DNA from: Crenothrix sp. D3
GTDB lineage: Bacteria > Pseudomonadota > Gammaproteobacteria > Methylococcales > Methylomonadaceae
Reading direction: 5' to 3'
NCBI GenBank assembly: GCA_002134785.1
Contig: MBQZ01000029.1
Coordinates: 124,001-188,000 of the forward strand
DNA length: 64,000 nt
The notes under the pieces were generated by a model that ran no database searches, had not been told where the DNA came from, and saw nothing but the letters and a program-made list of their open reading frames with translations. Below are positions 1-8,963 of this stretch, one piece after another. The stretch's first letter is position 1, and each line of letters opens with the position of its first letter. The translations under genes and the position numbers were made by a program.

Positions 1-105
1 CACTACGCATGATAGAGATATTAATGCGGCTAAGAATATTCTCGCGCTTGGGCATAAGCGTCTAGCAGTAGGAATCCCCCTGCTTTAGCGGGGGGAGGAT
101 GTCAA
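1..105 (+). mobile_element. Right end of an IS200/IS605-family (TnpB-encoding) element; the rest lies outside the window
   Basis: TnpB C-terminus followed at once by a GC-rich hairpin CCCCCTGC-TTTA-GCGGGGGG (76-95) and AGGATGTCAA, the typical right-end layout of IS605-group elements. Confidence 0.75.
2..88 (+). CDS. TnpB (RNA-guided nuclease, IS605 OrfB) C-terminal fragment, truncated by window edge
   Basis: Frame from nt 2: TTHDRDINAAKNILALGHKRLAVGIPLL*; HDRDxNAAxNIL is the last RuvC motif of TnpB. Not in the ORF track because it has no start. Confidence 0.85.
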   Translation, partial: TTHDRDINAAKNILALGHKRLAVGIPLL

Positions 106-298
106 AAATTAGAGGGTTGTCCGAAATAAGGCGCGTATTACTAGAAGATTGTCGGTCAATAGTCAAGTTGAGTAATCGCATATCAAAAAATCATTGACGA
201 ATTTGTAAAATCGCTTGTATAGTGTCGAATCGCTACTAAGAAAGTTGCAATTATAGCAGTGATATTTATTAACGACTCAATAGTATGAGGTGTAAAAA

Positions 299-487
299 AT
301 GAGCGAACTAGAACAAGAAAAAGATAGATTTTGGTGGTATGTAGGCGGTGCTATATTGGTCATCGTAACAGCCATTTTATTAATTAAACAAAGTGAAAAT
401 GAAAAATTCGCACCGATTAAGCAACAAGTAGAAGCCGAAAATGCACAAATGAATATTCGGGTTTTAAGCGATAGTACAGAAAAATAA
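299..487 (+). CDS. Small single-TM hypothetical protein
   Basis: 62 aa ORF with one hydrophobic helix (WWYVGGAILVIVTAILLI), RBS-like GAGGTG upstream. Confidence 0.5.
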   Translation: MSELEQEKDRFWWYVGGAILVIVTAILLIKQSENEKFAPIKQQVEAENAQMNIRVLSDSTEK

Positions 488-509
488 TAATAACAACGAG
501 GAGTAAGTC

Positions 510-872
510 ATGAAATTGAAACCCCTATATCTGTTGGCGGCATTGAGTTTTTTTTCGAGTAGTGCCTTTTCGACTGAATATATTTACCGAGACTTAATGG
601 CGAATACCTTGGCATCGCCTAGCTGTTTGGCAGAGTCTGAAGCCATTACTGAAGCGTCTAAACCGTTTAATTTGAGTAAATACAGTAAGCGGTTTTGTCA
701 GTCACAAGGTTATGGCTGGCACGTTGAACAAATCAAGGATAACGGTAAGCCTGTTTGCGTCGAATGCACAGGGGTTAAAAGTGCTAAAAAACAATGTCAC
801 TTAGAAGATGTGGTGGTGACGTGTAAACGGATTAAACCAGGGTCTGTTGGTATGTTACCTGGAAAAAGCTGA
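510..872 (+). CDS. Hypothetical secreted Cys-containing protein
   Basis: Signal peptide MKLKPLYLLAALSFFSSSAFS; six Cys in the mature part; GAGGAG RBS. Confidence 0.6.
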   Translation: MKLKPLYLLAALSFFSSSAFSTEYIYRDLMANTLASPSCLAESEAITEASKPFNLSKYSKRFCQSQGYGWHVEQIKDNGKPVCVECTGVKSAKKQCHLEDVVVTCKRIKPGSVGMLPGKS

Positions 873-1080
873 TAACACTGTTGAGGCTTGAAATTTTTCA
901 AAAGAATCGAACTCTTGGAGTTCAAAATATTTTTTGTACTCCAGTTGCCTTTATAAATATCAATAAGTTCATTGTTCGGGTTAGCATAATCTAACTCGAC
1001 ACAAACCCTATTTATATTTAGGTTACGGCTATTGCCTAATCTAAGCGACAAAATATCTTTTCTCACAGGTTAAATTCTTC

Positions 1081-1554
1081 ATACCCAAACAAACCATTCT
1101 CGTCGTAGATGACGAAGCCAAAATGCGTCGTCTGCTGGAAATTATGCTCACTCAAATGGATTATGCGGTACTGCAAGCAGGTAATGGTTTAGAAGCCCTT
1201 GCTGTATTAGAACAACAAGCGGCTTATTAAAACAGTTACGCGAGCTAGCCAATAACATTCCTGTCATTGTTGTCACTGCTTACGGCACGGTAGAAACGGC
1301 GGTCGATGCGATGAAATATGGTGCGAGTGATTACATCGTGCGCCCGTTTGAATTGGATGCAGTCGAAGCCGCTGTGCAACAGGCATTAACCTTAAGTAAG
1401 GCGCAACGAAAAAACCGTTATTTAGGGCAGGAAAATAAAAAAAGCTGGCAGGGTTTTATCGGTTCTAGCGTTGCCATGCAGCACATTTATACGCTGATTA
1501 AACAAGTCGCGGCTACTAAAACTGAAGAAATATTTTTAATTTCTATTTTCGTTA
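1081..1554 (+). pseudogene. Remnant of NtrC-type response regulator (receiver plus start of sigma-54 interaction domain)
   Basis: PKQTILVVDDEAKMRRLLEIMLTQMDYAVLQAGNGLEALAVLEQQAAY then frame shift to LLKQLRELANNIPVIVVTAYGTVETAVDAMKYGASDYIVRPFELDAV...GSSVAMQHIYTLIKQVAATKT; no start codon, no Walker A, no HTH. Confidence 0.85.
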
Positions 1555-2826
1555 AATATCGTCTGTATCAGACATGATAACAGCTAGGGTGCAGTTAGCC
1601 TGAACATTAAGGGCGGTGATGATGGGGTCGATGACTGGGTCTATTGCCACCAGTAAAATAATTGCCACACCTGAGGGTAAGCCGAGGGGGTCAAGAATCA
1701 TGGCTATCATACTTAAACCAATGATGCTGGGGGTACTGGATGAAGCTAAACCCGCCAGCATGGAACCCACAAAAATAATAGTCAATTCATTAAAATCTAA
1801 TTCCATGCCGTAAATTTGTGCAATAAATAAACTAGAAATAGCAAATTGCAATACCGAGGCAGGAGGATTAATCGTCATACCTAAAGGAATCATTAAATCA
1901 CAGATGTTTTTATCAGCTTTTAAATTATTTTTTAGGGCATTTAATGCGGCTGGAATGGTGGCAAAACTACTAGCAGTTCCTAATGCAACCAGCAATGGTT
2001 GACGTAAACTGATTAAAATCTGCACATAAGAAAATCTGTGTTTGAGTTTCCACCACATTATTAAACTATAAATAAATAACGAGCTAATACAGGCAATATA
2101 AATAAGGGTGATTAATTTCGTGGTTGCCCAGACAATTTCTAAACCGACTTTAGCAATTTCTTCGGCAAATAAACATAATAAACCGAGCGGTAAAAAATAC
2201 ATCAACCAGCCAATAATGGCTAAAAAACCATCATAAAAACCGTTAATGACCATTAACGCAGCTTTATTAGCATCAGATGTTAATAACCCCATGCTAATGC
2301 CCGTTAAAATAGAGAAAAACAATACGGCTAGAATATCGCCCCCTGATAATGATTTGAATATATTCTCAGGAATAATAGCTTGTAAATAAGTAAATAGACT
2401 GGGTGGTTCGAGTTGTTCACTCAGGTTTTGTTCGGTTTTGCTAATGGTTTTACCTAAAATAACTTGTGCTTCATGAGGTAACTCTGTACCAGGATTTCCA
2501 AAAATGCCCACAATTAAGCCAATTAAACTGGCGATAATTAAGCCAAGAAAAAGGAAGCTAATTAATTTAATAACCTGACTTTTTTCCATGCCAGAAACGA
2601 ATAAATTACCTAATCCAGAAATCACCGCAGTGACTAACATAGGTAATACTAGCATTTGTAAGAGCCTGAGATATAAACTACCGAATGGCATAAGTTTATG
2701 TGCTAATTCAACATCAAAGATGCCAATCAGCGCACCTAAAAAAACACCAATAAAAATAAACCAAGGGCTTAATAACCAAGATAGTTTTGGTAAGTAGGAT
2801 TTTTCAGCTGACAGGGGTAGATTCAT
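1552..2826 (-). CDS. Dicarboxylate/amino acid:cation symporter (DAACS family)
   Basis: 424 aa, multiple TM segments, serine-rich loop (GTASSFATIPAAL) and NPPASVLQ-type motif of DAACS/GltP-like carriers. Confidence 0.85.
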   Translation of the reverse strand: MNLPLSAEKSYLPKLSWLLSPWFIFIGVFLGALIGIFDVELAHKLMPFGSLYLRLLQMLVLPMLVTAVISGLGNLFVSGMEKSQVIKLISFLFLGLIIASLIGLIVGIFGNPGTELPHEAQVILGKTISKTEQNLSEQLEPPSLFTYLQAIIPENIFKSLSGGDILAVLFFSILTGISMGLLTSDANKAALMVINGFYDGFLAIIGWLMYFLPLGLLCLFAEEIAKVGLEIVWATTKLITLIYIACISSLFIYSLIMWWKLKHRFSYVQILISLRQPLLVALGTASSFATIPAALNALKNNLKADKNICDLMIPLGMTINPPASVLQFAISSLFIAQIYGMELDFNELTIIFVGSMLAGLASSSTPSIIGLSMIAMILDPLGLPSGVAIILLVAIDPVIDPIITALNVQANCTLAVIMSDTDDI

Positions 2827-3647
2827 TAGTTATTAGTTAAGGAGTTGCTATAAGTAGTGTGCAATTTTTTTAAAAAGTTATCTTTAGATTTTTCGATATA
2901 TAAATCTAACCATGATAATAAATGCGTGTCTTGCCAGCGCACCGCAATGGCTAAGGTGTCGATACTTTGAGTAATAAAATCTGTTTTTAAAAATAGGCTA
3001 TCTTCGGGGTGTAGATTATTCCAATTCATTATTTCTACTTCATCATAAAGAAACGCTAAGTTATTGGATTTTTTAGTGTCTGCGATACCCTCAGTTAAGC
3101 TGTCATAACTAATAATATCAGCCTGAGGAAATAATTTTTTGGCGAATTCTATATATGAACTACCTTTTATTACCCCGATACGAATGCCTTGTTGATTTAA
3201 CAGTAATTCGGTTTTTTTGAAATTAGGATTATTTTTATAGCTGGATAGTTTTAAACGATTAATTAACAGAGCTTGTCTCAATGACCAATACGGCGTGCTA
3301 AATCGTACTACTTTAGCGCGTTCTAGGGTATCGCTTAGAGCACTGATACCAATATCGGCTTGTTGATTGACGACCGTTTTAATAATATCGTCGTAGGTTT
3401 TTGAATTACGATTGAATTTTAAGGTTACGCCTAGTTTTTCAGCAATATCACGCGCTAGTTCAATATCAACACCAATCAGTTCATTATTAGCATTGTGCAT
3501 ATAAAAGGGGGGTACGTCTTCATAATACAGGGCAACAATTAATTCACCGCGTTGTTGAATACGCGCTATATCAAGTGGCGTAGCGGCGTGTGTCCACGCA
3601 TTCATAATAATGAGCAGGAAAAAGCACTTAAAACTTAAATGACGCAT
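2826..3647 (-). CDS. Periplasmic amino-acid-type substrate-binding protein (SBP_bac_3)
   Basis: Signal peptide then RGELIVALYYEDVPPFY...GVDIELARDIAEKLGV, typical SBP family 3. Confidence 0.85.
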   Translation of the reverse strand: MRHLSFKCFFLLIIMNAWTHAATPLDIARIQQRGELIVALYYEDVPPFYMHNANNELIGVDIELARDIAEKLGVTLKFNRNSKTYDDIIKTVVNQQADIGISALSDTLERAKVVRFSTPYWSLRQALLINRLKLSSYKNNPNFKKTELLLNQQGIRIGVIKGSSYIEFAKKLFPQADIISYDSLTEGIADTKKSNNLAFLYDEVEIMNWNNLHPEDSLFLKTDFITQSIDTLAIAVRWQDTHLLSWLDLYIEKSKDNFLKKLHTTYSNSLTNN

Positions 3648-5031
3648 ATAGCATTCCTTGCACCCATGTTTTATTACCGCCTAAATATTGTTGCCCCGCT
3701 TCACTGGGGACAAATGTTTCTAACCCTGCGGCTAAATCTACAGTAGCATTAACTGCCCAATCAGCCAGTAAATCGATTTCATTACCATAATGTGAGTCCG
3801 TTAAATTAAATGCACTGGGATTAACAAATTCATAATTTAAGTAAATTAAATTCAGGCTAATACGTTCAGTAGGTGTCAGTGTTAATCTACCTACTTGGGT
3901 AATTAAATTGGAGTTATCTAAAATAAATTCACCATTAATTTCCCCTTGAAACCATGTTCCCCATGTTTTAAATCCATACGCCATACTATCAAAACCTTTA
4001 CCTAATCGAGTATAACGATAACTTAAGGTCGGTTGCCACGAGAGTTCTGAGAATTTATATTCAATTTGTGCATAGCCACCTTGGGCAATATGACGGTCAA
4101 CAACAGCGGCATCAAAAATAGGTTGGGTAGTGATGTTATTGTGCTGATTAACATATTCGCCACTGATGGATAAATCAGGTAATGCAGTGGCTAGAGGGAT
4201 AAAGCTTAAGCGAATATTATAAATATCATTGTCCATGCTAGTGTAAGCGGTATTAAATAATGAGCCTTCTTCGTGGATGTTACGCTTATTCCCTTTGTTA
4301 TTGGCATTAATATAACTAACGCCAACAGTGGCAGTATCATGATAGTTATATTCTAAATTAACGCCGTCATAATTACGTCTAGTGGTTGGATTACGCGGAC
4401 GGGTTTCTAAATGAAAGCCTTCCAGTTTAATGCCATTGGTATTAATGCGAGCAATTAGGGTATTGGTAAAGGCAGTTCTTGAGCCTATCCAATATGAACC
4501 ACGATAACCGCCGTCGTCAGTGCCATTGGCTAATAATAATCCAGTGCCTAATTTGTAGTCTTGTGCGCCTGCGGATAAATCAAGCATATTTGCATCGAAT
4601 TTTTCTAATAATTTTCCAGACTTCCAGCCTATATATTTTTCTTCTGTTAAACCAGCATCTTTAAAATTTTTATAATAACCATATTCCGTAAAATCGGTTT
4701 TTTCTAATGGCATAAGCACGCCATGTTGGGTAATACCTGAGGGGTCGTTGCCTGATATGGCACTATAAATAAAACTAAAGCCTGCGTATAACTGGCTTTC
4801 TTTGGGTAAATTAATAGTGGCTTTGACATTAGGTTCTACGGTTAATTCACCGTACACATCACTGAGATGCTGTTTAGTTGGATCGCCTGAACGATTATTG
4901 CCTTCTAGTAGGGTTGCGGTTTGAATCTGTAAGCCCGCTGATAACGTGCCATAGTCACTTTCATAGAGTGTTTGTTGAGCGTAACTGAGCGAGGAGTAAC
5001 TTAATGCGATAATAGCGAGGAAGCGGCGCAT
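3628..5031 (-). CDS. Outer-membrane beta-barrel/porin-like protein
   Basis: Signal peptide MRRFLAIIALSYSSLSYAQ, alternating amphipathic strands, C-terminal aromatic residue (YASFKF). Confidence 0.7.
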   Translation of the reverse strand: MRRFLAIIALSYSSLSYAQQTLYESDYGTLSAGLQIQTATLLEGNNRSGDPTKQHLSDVYGELTVEPNVKATINLPKESQLYAGFSFIYSAISGNDPSGITQHGVLMPLEKTDFTEYGYYKNFKDAGLTEEKYIGWKSGKLLEKFDANMLDLSAGAQDYKLGTGLLLANGTDDGGYRGSYWIGSRTAFTNTLIARINTNGIKLEGFHLETRPRNPTTRRNYDGVNLEYNYHDTATVGVSYINANNKGNKRNIHEEGSLFNTAYTSMDNDIYNIRLSFIPLATALPDLSISGEYVNQHNNITTQPIFDAAVVDRHIAQGGYAQIEYKFSELSWQPTLSYRYTRLGKGFDSMAYGFKTWGTWFQGEINGEFILDNSNLITQVGRLTLTPTERISLNLIYLNYEFVNPSAFNLTDSHYGNEIDLLADWAVNATVDLAAGLETFVPSEAGQQYLGGNKTWVQGMLYASFKF

Positions 5032-5035
5032 GAGC

Positions 5036-5647
5036 TTAGCCTAGGTCATCAGGCGTGGTTAATGCCGTGTAGCCGAATTGATTAATCGTCCATTCACTAC
5101 AGACATAATCGGTGGGTAATTCTTTAGTTAAGGCAATGAGCTGCATCTCTTCTCTGCTCATATTAAGCACTTGACTGTGTTCAATTTTATACGGAAACGG
5201 CAAATAGCCGACAAACTCACGGCTTAATTTGACCATTTGTTCAAGACTGCCTGTGTGTTGTTGTTCCCATGCCAATGCTTGGGTATGTACAGATAGCATT
5301 TTGTCTATGAGTTCATGATTAGGAATTGGGCATTTACGGTGGTCAGCAACTAAAAATTGAGTCGCGCTCAGATTGGCAGGAAACAGCGGATACCATGAAC
5401 AATCTATCGGTTTTAAATCGCCTTGTTGACAAGGTTTATGGCACACGGCGTGGGAATGGTCAGCGTCAAACGATAAATGGGCTGATTTTAAACCCTGTTG
5501 TACGGCTTGTTCATGTTCACCTGACAGTAACATAATCCAGTTACCCGCTGTAAATTTACAACACGCGTAACCACAAAGGTTTTGCCTTTGTGTGCAAGAC
5601 GGCAGCATACCATCGTCTTTTAAAACCGTTTCGCCTGTATTAATCAT
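5036..5647 (-). CDS. Cysteine-cluster (YkgJ-like) hypothetical protein
   Basis: CTQRQNLCGYACC...CHKPCQQGDLKPIDCSWYPLFP...CPI, Zn/Fe-chelating Cys pattern. Confidence 0.5.
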   Translation of the reverse strand: MINTGETVLKDDGMLPSCTQRQNLCGYACCKFTAGNWIMLLSGEHEQAVQQGLKSAHLSFDADHSHAVCHKPCQQGDLKPIDCSWYPLFPANLSATQFLVADHRKCPIPNHELIDKMLSVHTQALAWEQQHTGSLEQMVKLSREFVGYLPFPYKIEHSQVLNMSREEMQLIALTKELPTDYVCSEWTINQFGYTALTTPDDLG

Positions 5648-7589
5648 CGCGCACCATGTAAATATAATTGACTACAATTTTCCAGCTTTTAGCCTCTGGA
5701 AAATTCACTGTTTGCCATGCGGCAATTTTAAATATAGTTTTGCCATTATCTGGAAAAGAATAATAACCCACTCCCTCAGGCTTTCCGACAATGAGCCGAC
5801 CAAACGCAACGACGGAAGGAGACTGGTTGTTAAGCGTATCAGTAAAAATATTGGTGCCGCGATATTTTTCTTCTACATCATAAAAAATTAAACCATCTTC
5901 CTTCATCAGCCAAATATCTTTGGGGTGACTACTATTGAGTTCGACAGGGAACAATTTAGGTAGCACTTTTTCAGGGAAAACTTTGGCAACTAGGTAGCCT
6001 AACAGTTGATCTTGTTTTTGTACAGGAGCTAAAAAGACCAGCACCACTTTACCCTGTTCACTAATCATTATCGGCGCGTCGAATTTATGAGTGATGGTTT
6101 TCCAGTCTAAGGTGGCTATGGTGTTGTCTGTTTCGAAAGTAAAGGAAGTAAAAGCTGGATATTGATTGTGCAGGGTCGTCAATAACGCATTTTGCGCGTC
6201 TGGCGATAAGGTGCTGAGCGTGGTAGCCGTCTTTTTCATATCAGCAAATAGTTGGGTTGCACTGCTATTAATATTGGCTGAAATAGTGTTTGCCTGCTGT
6301 TGCGCTTGTTCACCTAACGCAGTCACCGAAATTAATGCTTCTTCGGCTTTGGTTCTAGCTTGATCCATTTGCATGGCATAATTAACAGAAAAAATCGCCC
6401 CAGCGACTATCAACGTCAGCAACAACGCGAATATCACCACGACAAATTTATTTTTTGCTAAAAACCGCCGCAATAACTCTTTTTTAGAATAGCTGTAAAT
6501 ATTGACCATTCTACCGTCGCGATAGGCTTTCAGTTGATAGGACAATTCACCCGCATTGGCAAAACGGTCAAAAGGATTTTTCGCCATCGCTTTTTCACAA
6601 ATTGCCCCCAACTCAGGCGAAATAGTTCCTAGATAATGATTAGGCGATGGTGAAGGCTTATCATCCAATAACCGCGTTTGAATAGTTTGCTGATTATTGC
6701 TTTTATAAGGTAACTTGCCTGTAATCAGTTTAAATAAAATCACCCCCAAGCTGTAGACATCACTGGCTTTACTCGCTTTACCTTTCAATTGTTCGGGTGC
6801 CATATAATGCAGTGTTCCCATGCTTTGGGTATTATCATTATCACTGTAAGTCTGGGCTTGGTGGGCTTTTACGGTTCTAAAAAAATCACCGTCATCGTCG
6901 TCATCATCTAAGGCTTGTGCTAAGCCCCAATCCAAAATGATAGTTTCGCCAAATTTGCCACTGATGATATTACTGGGTTTTAAATCTCGATGAATCACAC
7001 CTTTAGAATGTGCATAAGCCAGTGTGTCACAGCTATCAATGAGCGTATCCAGTAGTTCCATGCGTTTGTGTAATGCTAATTCGGCTGTACTCTGCTGTTG
7101 GCATTTATCCAATTGTTGTTCTAAGGTCTTGCCTTTGACATAGCGCATTACATAATACGCTCTGCCATCCTCACGGTAGCCGAGTTGATAAACAGGGATA
7201 ATGCCAGGGTGTTCTAATTTACCTGTAATTTTTGCTTCATGAATAAATGACTTTTCTAGTTGTGCATTATTTTCTGCCCTGTCGAGCAGCTCTTTAATCG
7301 CAACTCTGCGCCCGATGGTCTCATCATAAGCAAGGTAAACGCGTCCGACACCGCCTTCGCCAATCACCCGTTGGATGGTTAAGTTTTCAGCAAATTTTGC
7401 CGTGTTTTTTGCTGAATTGGGTAAGGCTGATGCTAATGGTTTAGGCTGTGGCGGATAAGCGACAGTGGTTTCAAGCGTGCTAGTGGTTTCATTGTGCTTC
7501 GCCCACAGTACAGTCGCCTCATCGTCCGTGGTATTTAATATATCTGAAAGTGATTTATCGTTACTTGTCATGGTAGTGGCTTGAATCAT
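5640..7589 (-). CDS. Transmembrane Ser/Thr protein kinase with C-terminal extracytoplasmic sensor-like domain
   Basis: GEGGVGRVYLA P-loop, VAIKE, VIHRDLKPSNI, DWG in place of DFG, single TM (FVVVIFALLLTLIVAGAIF), Cache-like C-terminus. Confidence 0.9.
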   Translation of the reverse strand: MIQATTMTSNDKSLSDILNTTDDEATVLWAKHNETTSTLETTVAYPPQPKPLASALPNSAKNTAKFAENLTIQRVIGEGGVGRVYLAYDETIGRRVAIKELLDRAENNAQLEKSFIHEAKITGKLEHPGIIPVYQLGYREDGRAYYVMRYVKGKTLEQQLDKCQQQSTAELALHKRMELLDTLIDSCDTLAYAHSKGVIHRDLKPSNIISGKFGETIILDWGLAQALDDDDDDGDFFRTVKAHQAQTYSDNDNTQSMGTLHYMAPEQLKGKASKASDVYSLGVILFKLITGKLPYKSNNQQTIQTRLLDDKPSPSPNHYLGTISPELGAICEKAMAKNPFDRFANAGELSYQLKAYRDGRMVNIYSYSKKELLRRFLAKNKFVVVIFALLLTLIVAGAIFSVNYAMQMDQARTKAEEALISVTALGEQAQQQANTISANINSSATQLFADMKKTATTLSTLSPDAQNALLTTLHNQYPAFTSFTFETDNTIATLDWKTITHKFDAPIMISEQGKVVLVFLAPVQKQDQLLGYLVAKVFPEKVLPKLFPVELNSSHPKDIWLMKEDGLIFYDVEEKYRGTNIFTDTLNNQSPSVVAFGRLIVGKPEGVGYYSFPDNGKTIFKIAAWQTVNFPEAKSWKIVVNYIYMVRDD

Positions 7590-8073
7590 CTCGGTAACTT
7601 AAATTGAGTTAGTGTGTATAAACGACTAAAGCTCCAACTCTATTAATAGAGTAGAGTGATAATAGATACCTTTACTTATCCGTCAAGTAAATTCGTAATA
7701 TTCATTTTCATCTTTAGAAATAATAAGCAATGGGCTGAGACACTTGACTCGGATACGCATTTTTCAGAGACTCACAAAACAATTTTATAATGACTAAAAA
7801 CAACGCTGGTTTTTGTTGAATCTGTGTAAGAAATTGTATGAATTCTAAGGTCTCACTTCGAGGTTAAGTTGGTTATTGGTACAAAAATTAAGCTCAAGTG
7901 ATTGATTTACCTTGCTCAGTTCAAAACAACAGCATTGATAATACTAAGGTATCGTTTATAATGCCCGTTGTTCTATTGTTTGAAATGAAGAGCAAAACAA
8001 TACTCACACTTATCGTCACGTTTGATAGGGTGCTTGATTACAGCAAGATTGTAGCAAGTTATCAGACGGGATA

Positions 8074-8105
8074 AGTGGCGGCGTAACCCACTCGGATAAT
8101 ATCCG
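8074..8105 (+). promoter_or_regulatory. Possible structured rpsB leader (two small hairpins)
   Basis: AGTGG...CCACT (8074-8092) and CGGAT...ATCCG (8093-8105) just upstream of the rpsB RBS; many gammaproteobacteria have an S2-binding rpsB leader. Confidence 0.3.
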
Positions 8106-8130
8106 AACTTTAAAATCTTAGGAGAAATAA

Positions 8131-8871
8131 ATGGCAGCAGTATCCATGCGTCAAATGCTTGAAGCGGGTGTTCACTTTGGACACCAAACTCGTTACTGGA
8201 ATCCCAAAATGGCACCGTACATTTTTGGTGCGCGTAACAAAATCCATATCATCGATTTGGAACAAACGCTTCCTATGTTCAATGACGCTATGAATTATCT
8301 GAGTCAGATGACTGCAAACAAAGGCACTATTTTGTTTGTCGGTACTAAAAAATCAGCGCGTAAAGTAGTCGCAGAAGAAGCAACAAAATGCGGAATGCCT
8401 TACGTCAACCACCGTTGGTTAGGTGGCATGATGACTAATTTCAAAACCATCAAAAAATCAATTACGCGTCTTAAAGAACTGGAAGCAATGAAAGCTGACG
8501 GTACGCTTTATCACCGTTTTGGTAAAAAAGAAGCCTTAGGCATGGAACGCGAACTAGAAAAATTAGAACGCAGCTTAGGCGGTATTAAAGATATGCGCGG
8601 TGTGCCAGACGTTATTTTTGTATTGGATGTCGGCTACGAAAAAAATGCCATCAGCGAAGCCTTAAAATTAGGCATTCCTGTCGTCGGTATTGTTGACTCT
8701 AACAATTCACCTGAAAAAATTGACTACATTATTCCAGGTAATGACGATTCAATTCGTGCTGTTAAACTGTACTGTGAAAGCGTTGCGGCAGTTGTATTAG
8801 ACGCAAAAACAGCAGGTCTAGGTTTATCAGCAAAAGCGGATGATTTTGTTGAAGAAGCCGTAGCAGAATAA
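8131..8871 (+). CDS. rpsB: 30S ribosomal protein S2
   Basis: [28 protein letters not shown]...; AGGAG RBS. Confidence 0.99.
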   Translation: MAAVSMRQMLEAGVHFGHQTRYWNPKMAPYIFGARNKIHIIDLEQTLPMFNDAMNYLSQMTANKGTILFVGTKKSARKVVAEEATKCGMPYVNHRWLGGMMTNFKTIKKSITRLKELEAMKADGTLYHRFGKKEALGMERELEKLERSLGGIKDMRGVPDVIFVLDVGYEKNAISEALKLGIPVVGIVDSNNSPEKIDYIIPGNDDSIRAVKLYCESVAAVVLDAKTAGLGLSAKADDFVEEAVAE

Positions 8872-8875
8872 TTTT

Positions 8876-8900
8876 GTAAGGTACGCATTGCGTACCTTAC
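8876..8900. terminator. Perfect hairpin between rpsB and tsf (first of two)
   Basis: GTAAGGTACGC-ATT-GCGTACCTTAC, 11-bp perfect stem. Confidence 0.5.
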
Positions 8901-8912
8901 CTTTAAACATCC

Positions 8913-8942
8913 AAAAACGCCTCCTTTTAAGGGGGCGTTTTT
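8913..8942. terminator. Intrinsic terminator/attenuator between rpsB and tsf
   Basis: AAAAACGCCTCC-TTTTAA-GGGGGCGTTTTT. Confidence 0.75.
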
Positions 8943-8963
8943 ACAATAAACAGAGTGAGAAAA

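Noticed and set aside
797-1066. 89-aa minus-strand ORF
   Set aside because: Overlaps the better supported secreted-protein gene 510-872 and a degenerate palindromic repeat; no recognisable family or signal.
7973-8215. 80-aa minus ORF at the rpsB 5' end
   Set aside because: Antisense to the rpsB start and its leader; explained by rpsB coding constraint.
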